This document shows, one piece after another, positions 49,884-58,830 of a stretch of 60,718 nt of DNA. Location of the stretch: assembly GCA_024641085.1 (NCBI GenBank), contig JAHEDT010000014.1, positions 1 to 60,718 on the forward strand. The letters are read 5' to 3'. This DNA is from Geobacteraceae bacterium. GTDB taxonomy: Bacteria > Desulfobacterota > Desulfuromonadia > Desulfuromonadales > BM103. Each line of letters begins with the position of its first letter. Within the stretch, counting starts at the first letter, position 1. The position numbers and the translations under genes were made by a program. The notes beneath the pieces were generated by a model. The model did no database searches, was not told where the DNA came from, and worked only from the letters and a program-made list of their open reading frames with translations.

Positions 49884-51608
49884 TTATGAATTGGTGCTTC
49901 TCAACAGAGCCAGAAATTCAGTGTAACTGGAGGACAGCAAGACCCGTTCGCTCAACCCCTTAGTGCGAAAGGTTGCCGCAATGTCGGCGAGAATCTCTAA
50001 CTGTGCACCGTTGTCGTTCAAGGGAGCGAGGATCATACAGATGATTCGCACTGGAATACTGTCAGGAGCATCGAAATCGACCCCCTGGTGAGCCAGACCG
50101 ACGGCCACCAACGGTCGGTCGAGCCCATCGAGTCGTGCATGCGGCACAGCCACTCCCATACCGATGCCGGTCGCCATGAGCTGCTCACGGGCGAGCACAG
50201 CCTCCGCTACAGCAGCATGTGGTAAACCAGCCAATACTGCGAGTCGCCCGCTCAATTCACGGATTATCGCCTCGCGGTCACCAGATTTAAGCTTTTTAAA
50301 AAATGCATCGGCTGCAAGGTAGTCGATCATGCGGCGCGGCCGTTTCAAATGCAAGAGATGCTGAAGTACTGGCCCGCTAAGAATCGATGTGACAAGTGCC
50401 ATAACCACCAGCGAAACGAATACGGTCGAAGATATTAAGCTGATCTGTAGCGCCAGTACGCCAAGAATGATCCCCATAGTCCCCTGAGCGCTCATGCCGA
50501 AGCCAACCGCCCAAACTTCACGCTTCGGAAGACCTCCCCAGTAACCGCCTAGAGAACTACCCAGCACTTTACCGGTCAGAGCCAGACCCATCAGAACCAA
50601 AGTCAGCTGCAAATTGAAGTGGGCCAAGAAATCTACCCGTAGTCCGATGCTGGCGAAAAACAACGGCGCGAAAATGAATGATATGAACTGATCTAAGGTG
50701 GTGCGGTTCTGTTCGCGAAGATGACGAGACTGGCCAAGGGCCACCCCCGCTAGAAATGAACCAAAGATAGCATGGATACCGATCCACTCGGTGAAAGCGG
50801 CGGCAAAAAGGCAAAAAGAAAGTGCGAAACCAATGACTACCCCTGAACCACTGGTATAAGCCAGAACAAAAGCCAGTAGATGGTTGATTAACCATGGTAC
50901 CAGAGTCAACATAATTAGGGTGAAGCCGACCACCAAGCCAACGGTAGCGCCAATCGGCAACCCTTGCCCCTGGCTGACACCCATCTGACCAAGTATGACG
51001 GCGAACACCAACCAACCGAGCAAGTCGTTAAGCACTGCCGCAGCAACCATGGTCACGCCAAGTTCACTGCGGTAAATGTTGAGATCCATAAGGATCTTGA
51101 CGATAATCGGAAGCGCCGAGATTGACAACACCGTTGCCATAAACAAGGAAAACGCCAGTTGATCTGTGCCCACCTGCCAGCCAACCATGTCCGGCAACCA
51201 CCAAGCAGCGGCAAAGCCGAGGATAAAAGGCAGTATCATGCCGCAGAGTGCCACCATCAGCGCCGCGCGCCCTCTACGCCAGACCGTAGCCAAGTTGACT
51301 TCCATTCCCGCCACCAGCAAGAACAGTGCGATGGCAAGAGTAGTAAAGCCATCCAGCATCAATGCCCCGTTGCCCCGGGCCGGGAACAGTCCCTCGCTTA
51401 TCCCGGGAGCCAGCTGGCCAAGCACGGTCGGTCCTAGCAGGATGCCCGCCAGGATCTCACCAATCACTGCTGGCAAGCCGAGCCTGCGGGCTATCTCGCC
51501 CAGTACCCTGGCACTCAGGAGTAGAGTGCCGAGAGCAAGAAACATGGTGGTGATTTCGTGAGGCTGCAAGTATTCCACGTCTGAACTTCGACAGGGGGTC
51601 CTACCCAA
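49884..51608 (-). CDS. CPA2 cation:proton antiporter with C-terminal PTS EIIA domain
   Basis: The 574-residue fusion has an N-terminal Kef/NhaP2-like antiporter with about 12 hydrophobic segments (residues 20-420; LGEIARRLGLPAVIGEILAG, VLNDLLGWLVFAV, FGSFLAGVALGQ). A C-terminal EIIA(Fru/Ntr)-type domain spans about 430-570. The phosphorylatable His490 is present in GVAVPHARLDG, so phosphotransferase signalling could regulate transport. No other PTS gene is in the window. ATG 51608 is listed; GTG 51578 would remove ten poorly supported residues. Confidence 0.88.
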   Translation of the reverse strand: MGRTPCRSSDVEYLQPHEITTMFLALGTLLLSARVLGEIARRLGLPAVIGEILAGILLGPTVLGQLAPGISEGLFPARGNGALMLDGFTTLAIALFLLVAGMEVNLATVWRRGRAALMVALCGMILPFILGFAAAWWLPDMVGWQVGTDQLAFSLFMATVLSISALPIIVKILMDLNIYRSELGVTMVAAAVLNDLLGWLVFAVILGQMGVSQGQGLPIGATVGLVVGFTLIMLTLVPWLINHLLAFVLAYTSGSGVVIGFALSFCLFAAAFTEWIGIHAIFGSFLAGVALGQSRHLREQNRTTLDQFISFIFAPLFFASIGLRVDFLAHFNLQLTLVLMGLALTGKVLGSSLGGYWGGLPKREVWAVGFGMSAQGTMGIILGVLALQISLISSTVFVSLVVMALVTSILSGPVLQHLLHLKRPRRMIDYLAADAFFKKLKSGDREAIIRELSGRLAVLAGLPHAAVAEAVLAREQLMATGIGMGVAVPHARLDGLDRPLVAVGLAHQGVDFDAPDSIPVRIICMILAPLNDNGAQLEILADIAATFRTKGLSERVLLSSSYTEFLALLRSTNS

Positions 51609-51946
51609 GGGTGGACTGATCTGTCTAGGGAGGCTCGAATCGATTAATAACTGGCTTGTAAATTGTTATGATATCGGGTTTTTTCTTCTGAGCCAGTTCA
51701 AACTATTAAAGAAAGATAAAATGACTTATTTTTGAACGTGACCTCTATCAACGTCCGATATATAGCTATCAATACGATGGTTATTTTCATTTCAGTAGTC
51801 CTGTAATATGAGAAACGGCCCCTCCATAGCGGAAGGGCCATTTTTCCATCTTATTGATAGTGACATTTGAGAACTTAGAAAAGTCTGATAGAGCACATAT
51901 TGTGGGAGCAAGGGGTCGCTGATTCGATTCGAGTTATCCCAATTTA
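51609..51946. other. Intergenic region with R2 element and tRNA-like relic
   Basis: This 338-bp AT-rich gap holds R2 element e (51800-51865). A segment at about 51888-51935 resembles the D-arm end and T-arm of a tRNA (GATAGAGCAC, then GGTCGCTGATTCGATTC). No complete cloverleaf can be drawn. Confidence 0.45.
51800..51865 (+). repeat. R2 hairpin repeat, copy e
   Basis: Left flank CCTGTAATATGAGAAA, stem CGGCCC/GGGCC, right flank CATTTTTCCATCTTATTGAT, AGTGACA. It lies between the antiporter and S41 peptidase genes, which are both on the minus strand. Confidence 0.7.
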
Positions 51947-54337
51947 CTATTTATCCTCGCATTCTTTTGATGGCTCCAGATTTGCCAAAAAGCAAAATTC
52001 TTCATGCCCTACTTCATATCTTCTTCTGCTATGTGCGCTAATTTCCGGCATTAAATAAAGATCACTAGAAACGACTTCCCCTAAAAGGGCATCTTCGATA
52101 AGCGTGGGGTCTGTTTTAAAAAATCTGTATGCCATCACGCCAAACTGATTAGGGTTAGCCTCCCAGAGGAACTCATTGATCCCAAGCCTTGTCTCTAATG
52201 TTAAGCCGGGCCAAAGATCAAGTAGCGCTTGTTGCACATCTTTATCAAGGGTTGCTATTTCGACAATGTAAGCCAGCATCTCATCAACACTCTTGTCGAT
52301 CTTTTTGAAAGAATTCATCCTATAGATTTTGTCGAAAATGAGATGGGTTACTTCGTGAGTAACAAAACCTATATAGAGGGCGCGTGACTTGGGAAACTTA
52401 TCAAAAGCAAAGTCATTAATTTGCAGATTATCCCATTTCGGCATGACCACTAGTTGAGAATTTCTAAAATAAGAACCATTTGTTGTGTAGGAATTAAAAT
52501 TACCATCATAAATGGGCGTTGCTTCGTATACATCTACCTGAACGAAGATTTCATCCACATCGACACGAAACGGAGCAAGGAAGCCTCTGGCAGCATTTAT
52601 TCCTTCACAGATAGGAAGTGCATCAATTTCACTCTCGGCATGCACGACGACATTCGGTAAATTGCAATTGAAGGCTTGTGGATATTTTATTTGAAATTCA
52701 GTTGCAGGGAGACACTTTAAAACCTGAAGAGAGGAAATTACTGGCAAATCATGAATACCGGGGAAACTGTCAGCGAGTTGAACACGGCTAGGCGGTTTCA
52801 TGCACTCTTTAATGGATTCGATTTTTTCCAAATAGGATTTATTTCTAGCTGTTGATTTATCGTTGGTATTAATAACAAAAAGATTGGTGTTTTCCTCACG
52901 AAGGACTATTCGAGAGGGATCGAGAGCATCTGATGGAACTTCAAAGTCAGGGGTCACGCCAAGAATATCAATCGAGCGTTTAGATGGTAATAATATTTTC
53001 GAGGTAGATTTACTAATAATGATGTCTGGCCTGTCGTAAACCTCATATGTTTGTGAAGTCCCTTTACCGAAACTCCTCTCTCCGACAACATAACTTCGCT
53101 CATGATCCTGAAGTGTTCCGGCCATCGCTTCTGACATGCTTGCTGAGTTTGAATTAATTATTGCCACCATGGGTCCTGTAAAAATCTTGTGATCTTCTGT
53201 GATCCAGTAATCGTTGAATGGATTTCCAAGTCTCTCTTCGACGAAAACAAGCTTTCCGGGCTCTAAGAAAAGGTCAACGATATAGTTCCCTTCATCAGCA
53301 AGACCTCCTGGATTGTCGCGAAGGTCGAGGATCAGAGATTCCATCCCCTCACTTATAAGATTTTCAAGATGAGTTTTAAATTCAAAGCTGACCCCTTTTT
53401 TGAAAAACGATTTAAGTTTGATAAAGCCAACTCGCTCATCAATCATATGACTTATAATTGTCTCTCTTTTGATAGGGCTTCTGACGAATGTAAACGGCAT
53501 TAAGGGAGCGCCATCACGGAAAACTTCAATGTTCACCTCGCTCCCCTCCTCACCGACGACTAATGCTGCGACCTCTTTGGGGTTCAATTTAGAGACATCA
53601 ACTCCATTCACACTTTTTATAACATCATAAGGTTTAAGACCGGCGCGTTCGGCTGGGGAGTTGGGAACAACCTGAGTAAGGATAATCATGCCAAGGACTT
53701 TATTAATTGAGGTCCCGATGCCAACGACGTTTGATTCGGGAGCATTTAGTAGCAATTCATTTTCTAAGAATTTTTTTGGGAAAATACTGCTATGGGGATC
53801 AACAGAGACCGTAAGATAACCATTGTACATAGTTGGAATAACTATTGCGGGGTCATGTTTATCGAAGATGTTCTCCTCTGTAAATAGTTTCAACTTTTTC
53901 AACAATAAGTCTGTTTTTTGGCGATTTAATTGTTTAAATAATTCTTGGTATTCAAGAGAAGCTTCTTTCCTTAATTTGAGGAAAGAATTCATCTTTGATG
54001 AAAAATTGAAGAGAAATGGCTCAGTGATTAAAATAATTGAAAGTGAATCAAATTCATTGATAATCTTATAAGAAAGTATAATTTTATTAAGAGAATTAGT
54101 CGGATAAAAGATTAGGTTTTCATCCAAAAACTTTAATCCAACATTAAATGCTTCGATACAAGCGACAAAGTTCCGTGGGGTTATGCAATTTTCAACATTT
54201 ATTTTCCGATCAAAATAATTTTGATCAAGGCCAATTTCCTTCCAATATTCGCCTATATCTTTTGCATAAGGCGTAGACAATAAAAAAGTAGGGCTCAATA
54301 CTACTAAAAGAAGAAGCCTAGCCAATGTTTCTCTCAT
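51947..54337 (-). CDS. Secreted S41-family peptidase with PDZ domain and C-terminal HExxH domain
   Basis: The 796-residue protein has a signal peptide (residues 1-25), a helical region (26-190), a PDZ domain (about 205-275) and an S41 protease core (about 295-465). Ser400 (NSNSAS), Asp411 and Lys425 (SFGKGTS) match the spacing of E. coli Prc S430/D441/K455. C-terminal residues 500-796 are unusual: HEVTH (661-665) with Glu686 in DEMLAY forms a gluzincin-type zinc site. The gene is markedly AT-rich compared with its neighbours, suggesting transfer. No co-transcribed partner is seen. Confidence 0.82.
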   Translation of the reverse strand: MRETLARLLLLVVLSPTFLLSTPYAKDIGEYWKEIGLDQNYFDRKINVENCITPRNFVACIEAFNVGLKFLDENLIFYPTNSLNKIILSYKIINEFDSLSIILITEPFLFNFSSKMNSFLKLRKEASLEYQELFKQLNRQKTDLLLKKLKLFTEENIFDKHDPAIVIPTMYNGYLTVSVDPHSSIFPKKFLENELLLNAPESNVVGIGTSINKVLGMIILTQVVPNSPAERAGLKPYDVIKSVNGVDVSKLNPKEVAALVVGEEGSEVNIEVFRDGAPLMPFTFVRSPIKRETIISHMIDERVGFIKLKSFFKKGVSFEFKTHLENLISEGMESLILDLRDNPGGLADEGNYIVDLFLEPGKLVFVEERLGNPFNDYWITEDHKIFTGPMVAIINSNSASMSEAMAGTLQDHERSYVVGERSFGKGTSQTYEVYDRPDIIISKSTSKILLPSKRSIDILGVTPDFEVPSDALDPSRIVLREENTNLFVINTNDKSTARNKSYLEKIESIKECMKPPSRVQLADSFPGIHDLPVISSLQVLKCLPATEFQIKYPQAFNCNLPNVVVHAESEIDALPICEGINAARGFLAPFRVDVDEIFVQVDVYEATPIYDGNFNSYTTNGSYFRNSQLVVMPKWDNLQINDFAFDKFPKSRALYIGFVTHEVTHLIFDKIYRMNSFKKIDKSVDEMLAYIVEIATLDKDVQQALLDLWPGLTLETRLGINEFLWEANPNQFGVMAYRFFKTDPTLIEDALLGEVVSSDLYLMPEISAHSRRRYEVGHEEFCFLANLEPSKECEDK

Positions 54338-55302
54338 GCTTCTACCCCCGGTACAAGCAAATCTCTTTTAAATCAGAAAGAGGGTCATCTTCCCCGAAGC
54401 TTGCTTCGTTGTGAGTGTCAAATTGCTATTGATACCCAGTACCTTGCTGCGGGTTAGTTCCTTACTCCTCAATCCTCTCTTTAAACTGATGCTAGGCATA
54501 CCCACTTCCAAGTTATAATTTCAATAATTGAAGACCCAAAAGTAATAAAGATGAAAATTAACTCGATAGTCACAGCCATTTGTTCAAGCTCAAAAAAAAC
54601 AGCCGAACTTACCATAAGGATCAGCATCCTTCGGCAGCTCGGCCCTCTTATTGTGGTTTTTGTGGAGTAAGGATCCGCCGCTTTCCGTCCTCACCTTTCG
54701 ATGAGTTTGGCTGTTTCGGGGAAACTATTACCTCTGTAGTTAACGCTAACGCTATGGGTGGTTCTGTCAATGGCACAGATAAATTAATTAATTATTAGAA
54801 TTCCTGATGACCTTCAATCCTAGAGACTTCGTGGAAGCCAACTTGAGAGTGGGGAACGTCCGGCAAGTGACTGCAGAGCGTCTTATTTATCATCTCGCAA
54901 TGTTTTCAATACTTCTAATCCACCGAAACAAAGCATTCTCAGAAAGGCTGCAATCTAAGAAAAAGCCCGTAATCCGGAGATCGAGGGCTTTAGTGTTTTA
55001 TGGATGGTGACTTATAGGTAAAAACCAACTGAGAACTCGTAATTTTTCCTTTCAATTTTAGATTGTTCACTTTTCAAGTGTTTGACACGCCCTAACCAGA
55101 AATTAAGTTTCCGAAAAGACATTGACATTTTTAGAACAATATTATCTCATTTATGAGTAAGAGACCCGGCGATTGTAGGATCGAATTCTGGGCGTCCTAG
55201 TCTTGAGCCCCCGCCCGCAAAAAAACTGGATACAAGGCTGATCTGTACTTATGCAGTGCAAACATTAGTTATTGACTCTATATATTGCCAAAGGAGTTCA
55301 CC
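54338..55302. other. Long AT-rich intergenic region
   Basis: This 965-bp gap contains R2 copy d (54947-55012), a hairpin with perfect AAGGAT/ATCCTT arms near 54622-54637 and a weak T-arm-like fragment near 55178 (GGATCGAATTCTGGGC). A TTGACA at 55122 has a poor -10. Short frames at 54580 and 54807 are not supported as genes; the latter runs into the R2 repeat. Confidence 0.5.
54947..55012 (+). repeat. R2 hairpin repeat, copy d
   Basis: Left flank GCTGCAATCTAAGAAA, stem AAGCCC/GGGCTT with loop GTAATCCGGAGATCGA, right flank TAGTGTTTTATGGATGGTGA. The loop part CCGGAGATCGA is shared with copy c. Confidence 0.75.
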
Positions 55303-56286
55303 ATGAAATCAGCCCTTTCCCGGGCCCTCAGAACCGCCGTCCTGGCCCTGCTGGTGGTTCATCTCCAACCGGTCAATTCCATTGCCGAAACGACAATCAA
55401 TATCGGCACCGGCAGCATTACCGGTGTCTATTACAATACCGGCAGTGCTGTGGCAAAGATGTTCAACCAGAAACGGCAGGAGTATAGTACATGGATGCTC
55501 AACAAGCCGTCGGCAGGCTCGATTGACAACATCAATGATGTCCTGCATGGACAAAATAAATTCGGCATTGCCCAGGCCAATTTTCTTTTTGATGCATGGA
55601 ACGGAACGGGCCTCTGGGAGACAGGGCCGCAGAAGGATCTGCGCGCCGTCCTGGGCCTCTACATCGAGGATCTCACCCTGGTTGCCGCTGTGGATGCCGA
55701 GATTAAAACGCCCCTCGACCTGAAAGGCAAGCGGCTCAATATCGGCGAACCCGGGTCGAGTGATTACCAAACGTCATCTGGAATCCTGACCATGCTGGGC
55801 CTTGACCCCCAAAACGACCTACAGGTTTTCAAAGAGCCCACCTTGCTCGCGTCGGAAAAAATCCAGTCTGATGATATCGACGCCTATTTCTACACGGTCG
55901 GCCATCCCAACCTTTCGATACTTGAGGCGGTATCCGGCGAGCGCAAGGTACGTATCGTTCCTTTTGAACGTGAATTTATTGACAAAGTCGTCGCGCTAAA
56001 GCCTTTCCTGTCCGCTGAGTCGATCGACGTGGCACTTTACGAAAAACTGGACAACAAGGATCCGGTTCCGACCATCGGCATCAAAGCGGTTCTCTTTACC
56101 AGAAAGGACGTCGATGATGAAACCGTTTACCGGGTCGTCAAGTCGGTTATGGAAAATCTTGACCTGTTTCGGCGGCAACATCCGGCCTTCAGTAGGTTGA
56201 CGAAAGAAAACATGACCCATGGAGTCATTGTCCCCTTGCACCCGGGTGCAGAGGGTTACTTCCGCGAAGCAGGGATTGCATATTGA
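55303..56286 (+). CDS. TAXI-family TRAP solute-binding protein
   Basis: The 327-residue precursor has a signal peptide (ALRTAVLALLVVHLQPVNSI, cleavage near AET). The TAXI pattern is clear: INIGTGSITGVYYNTGSAVA, GIAQANFLFDAWNGTG, LDLKGKRLNIGEPGSSDYQT and IDAYFYTVGHPN. AAGGAG precedes ATG 55303. No TRAP permease (DctQM or fused) is adjacent, so this is an orphan binding protein. It is followed by an exported hydrolase and MlaA on the same strand. Confidence 0.9.
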   Translation: MKSALSRALRTAVLALLVVHLQPVNSIAETTINIGTGSITGVYYNTGSAVAKMFNQKRQEYSTWMLNKPSAGSIDNINDVLHGQNKFGIAQANFLFDAWNGTGLWETGPQKDLRAVLGLYIEDLTLVAAVDAEIKTPLDLKGKRLNIGEPGSSDYQTSSGILTMLGLDPQNDLQVFKEPTLLASEKIQSDDIDAYFYTVGHPNLSILEAVSGERKVRIVPFEREFIDKVVALKPFLSAESIDVALYEKLDNKDPVPTIGIKAVLFTRKDVDDETVYRVVKSVMENLDLFRRQHPAFSRLTKENMTHGVIVPLHPGAEGYFREAGIAY

Positions 56287-56349
56287 TGTGGCCGATGATT
56301 CCGTTATCGGGTCGTTGGGATGAATAACTATCGAGTGCAGGAGGACATA

Positions 56350-57747
56350 ATGCCCAAAATCTACTTGCTGATTCTGGCCTTTTTACTGACGGGTCTTCTA
56401 GCGGGAATAGCGAGTGCGGAGGAGGCCTCCTCCTTGGACCTCCAACGCTACGATACGACGGTCAAGAAAGTCCCGGCGAATGACTCTGCAAAGCTTCCGG
56501 CCAAGGTGCCAATCGAGGCTTTTCCAGTCCGGCCATACTTCTTCCCATATGTCAACCCTTTCGAGGCGACGGTTATGGAAGTTCCGTCGATTTACTCTGC
56601 AAAACATCCGGCAGAGGTGCCGACCGAGGTTTTTCGTATTCATCCTTTCCCGGATCGTAAGACTCCTGATGTTTTCTGGTACGACAAAGGCCTGATCTGC
56701 TCTCTGGTTTACCAAAAGCATGAGGCCCCACTGGTGTTCGTTATAGCCGGCACCGGTGCCCGCTACAATTCACCGAAGATGGTCAACCTACAGAAGACCC
56801 TTTACCAAGCCGGCTTTAATGTTATTTCCATCTCGTCCCCCACCATTGCAAACTTCATCATCAATGCTTCGAGCAGCATGGTTCCCGGGAATCTCTATGA
56901 GGATGCCAAGGACCTTTATCGAGTCATGGAAATGGCCTACGAACAGGTGCAGAGCGAGATCAAGGTGACCGAATTCTACCTCACCGGGTACAGCCTCGGC
57001 GGCATCCAGGCGGCCTACGTGTCGATGCTCGATGAGGAAAAGAAGCGTCTTGATTTCCGCAAGGTCCTGCTGATCAATCCTCCTGAAAGTCTTTATAATT
57101 CTGTGTCTAAGCTGGAAAAGCTTTTGGGCGACAATATTCCGGGTGGCGAGGAGAACTTCGATGACTGGTACAAACAACTCATCGACAGCCTCGCAGATAT
57201 TTATGAAGAGATGGGATACTTTGATTTAACCGGCGACTTTATTTACAAGGCCTATAAACGTCATCCCCCTCGGGAAGATTTCCTGGCTGCCCTGGTTGGG
57301 CTTTCATTTACTTTGAGCTCCGCTGATATGGTGTTCGCATCCGATGTCATGCGCGGTGGCGGCTACATCACACCGAAAAATGTCATCATGAACAATTCAA
57401 CCTCGTTGAGACCCTATGAAATGGTCGCGACTCGAACCAGCTTTACCGACTATTTTCATGAATACTTTTACCCGTATTTCCGTCAGCAAGAACCTGGCTT
57501 GACTGAGCAGACCTTGATCGATCGACTCACCTTGAAGAATATCGAAAATTACCTGCGCAGTGCCAGGAAGATCGGTCTGCTGCACAACGAGGATGACATC
57601 ATCATGCTCCCCGGCGAGGTCAATTATCTGTACAGCGTCTTCGGCAACCGGGCACGGATCTATCCTACGGGGGGCCACTGTGGAAATATGGATCACCCGG
57701 ATGTTGTCCGTTATATTGTTAATTTCTTTAATAGGAAGGAGGGCTGA
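56350..57747 (+). CDS. Exported alpha/beta hydrolase with N-terminal tandem repeat
   Basis: The 465-residue precursor has a signal peptide (MPKIYLLILAFLLTGLLAGI, cleavage near ASAEE). Residues 38-66 and about 75-102 are a degenerate tandem repeat (VPANDSAKLPAKVPIEAFPV versus VPSIYSAKHPAEVPTEVFRI). The hydrolase core starts near APLVFVIAGTGARYN. The nucleophile elbow is GYSLGG (Ser215) and the probable catalytic His443 is in GGHCGNMDHP. It likely acts in the periplasm on an ester or lipid. AGGAGG lies 5-6 nt before ATG 56350. The next gene starts 2 bp later. Confidence 0.8.
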   Translation: MPKIYLLILAFLLTGLLAGIASAEEASSLDLQRYDTTVKKVPANDSAKLPAKVPIEAFPVRPYFFPYVNPFEATVMEVPSIYSAKHPAEVPTEVFRIHPFPDRKTPDVFWYDKGLICSLVYQKHEAPLVFVIAGTGARYNSPKMVNLQKTLYQAGFNVISISSPTIANFIINASSSMVPGNLYEDAKDLYRVMEMAYEQVQSEIKVTEFYLTGYSLGGIQAAYVSMLDEEKKRLDFRKVLLINPPESLYNSVSKLEKLLGDNIPGGEENFDDWYKQLIDSLADIYEEMGYFDLTGDFIYKAYKRHPPREDFLAALVGLSFTLSSADMVFASDVMRGGGYITPKNVIMNNSTSLRPYEMVATRTSFTDYFHEYFYPYFRQQEPGLTEQTLIDRLTLKNIENYLRSARKIGLLHNEDDIIMLPGEVNYLYSVFGNRARIYPTGGHCGNMDHPDVVRYIVNFFNRKEG

Positions 57748-57749
57748 TC

Positions 57750-58514
57750 ATGGCTGCATTCATTCAAAGAAAACGGCTGCTGCTGGTCTTGCTCTCGGGA
57801 ATCCTGCTTTTGAGCGCTTGTTCGACAACCCCTAAGACCACTCAGTATACCGAACCGCCGATGCGGAAATATGAGGAGTTGGTTGACCAGAGCAAAACCT
57901 ATCCGATTGATGTCTACGACCCGCTTGAAGGGTTCAACCGCGGGGTCTACCGGTTCAACTATTATTTTGACAAGTTCATTTTTCTCCCGATCGTCAACAC
58001 CTACGAGTTCATCATGCCGGTCTTTGCCCAGAAGGGTGTGTCGAACTTTATCGACAACGTCTACGAATTCAGCAATTTCACCAACAACTTACTACAGTTG
58101 AAATTTAAGGAGAGCGGAATCACCCTGGCGCGTTTTGCAATCAACACGACAGTGGGAGTTGCCGGGTTATGGGATCCGGCAACAGAATTGAATTTACGCA
58201 GGCAGAAAGAGGATTTCGGGCAGACTCTGGGTCACTATGGGGTTGGCGACGGGCCATACATTGTACTGCCGATCCTCGGGCCATCCAACCTGCGTGACAC
58301 TACCGGCGTGGTAGCCGATGCCCTTGCTTTCAGCAACCTCGGCCCACCTGCCTGGGTCGACGACGATGATGCGACCCTGGCTTTTAATGTCGTGACCGCT
58401 ATCGACAGGCGCCATCGGGTTCCGTTCCGTTACTATGGGACGGGATCGCCTTTCGAGTACGAAATGGTCCGCTTGCTGTATACATCACAACGGAAGATTG
58501 TTATCGAGAAATAG
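57750..58514 (+). CDS. mlaA: MlaA (VacJ) family outer-membrane lipoprotein
   Basis: The 254-residue lipoprotein has lipobox LLSAC. Its MlaA core includes YDPLEGFNRGVYRFNYYFD, NFIDNVYEFSNFTNNLLQ, RFAINTTVGVAGLWDPA, DFGQTLGHYGVGDGPYIVLP and LGPSNLRDTTG. MlaA proteins form a ring in the outer-membrane inner leaflet and remove mislocalised phospholipids. It is 2 bp after the hydrolase gene. The MlaBCDEF partners are not in the window. Confidence 0.93.
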   Translation: MAAFIQRKRLLLVLLSGILLLSACSTTPKTTQYTEPPMRKYEELVDQSKTYPIDVYDPLEGFNRGVYRFNYYFDKFIFLPIVNTYEFIMPVFAQKGVSNFIDNVYEFSNFTNNLLQLKFKESGITLARFAINTTVGVAGLWDPATELNLRRQKEDFGQTLGHYGVGDGPYIVLPILGPSNLRDTTGVVADALAFSNLGPPAWVDDDDATLAFNVVTAIDRRHRVPFRYYGTGSPFEYEMVRLLYTSQRKIVIEK

Positions 58515-58695
58515 AGAAGTTGACAAGTCGTGTTTAGTGTAGCCGCATTCTTTGCGGTCTTACTTACTTTCCAGCCATTAGCGAAGACAATCGAGGATGT
58601 GCGGAGCATCAGGCACTCACCGATGAAGCTTATAACTTTTATCTACACACCACACTTGGAACAATGTAAAGGAAGTATGGCAGGCGACTGAAAAG

Positions 58696-58765
58696 GAATG
58701 TATTATTTATCCTCCCATATTATTAAAAGACCCAAAATTCGACAAAACGCAAAATTCTCATAATC
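58696..58765 (-). pseudogene. Relic resembling the 3' end of the S41/HExxH peptidase gene
   Basis: On the plus strand TATTTATCCTC followed about 38 bp later by AAAACGCAAAATTCT parallels the end of the peptidase gene at 51949-52004 (TATTTATCCTC and AAAAAGCAAAATTCT at similar spacing). The minus-strand frame is broken by stops. Only this tail is visible. Confidence 0.35.
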
Positions 58766-58830
58766 CCTGCAATACGAGAAAAGCCCCCGGTCCGGAGATC
58801 GAGGGCTTTCGCGTCTGATAGATGGTGGCT
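58766..58830 (+). repeat. R2 hairpin repeat, copy c
   Basis: Left flank CCTGCAATACGAGAA, stem AAGCCC/GGGCTT, loop with CCGGAGATCGA, right flank TCGCGTCTGATAGATGGTGG. Confidence 0.75.

Noticed and set aside
51888-51935. Intact tRNA gene
   Set aside because: Only parts of the D- and T-arms are visible. No anticodon arm or acceptor pairing can be drawn, so it is reported only as a possible relic.
54580-54800. Riboswitch (c-di-GMP or other) in the long AT-rich gap
   Set aside because: A hairpin and GGGGAAAC-type segments drew attention, but the conserved GEMM core and tetraloop-receptor elements could not be found.
54580-55010. Two small plus-strand frames (54580-54798 and 54807-55010)
   Set aside because: No convincing ribosome-binding sites or families. 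The second encodes its C terminus within R2 copy d, as expected for a chance frame through a repeat.
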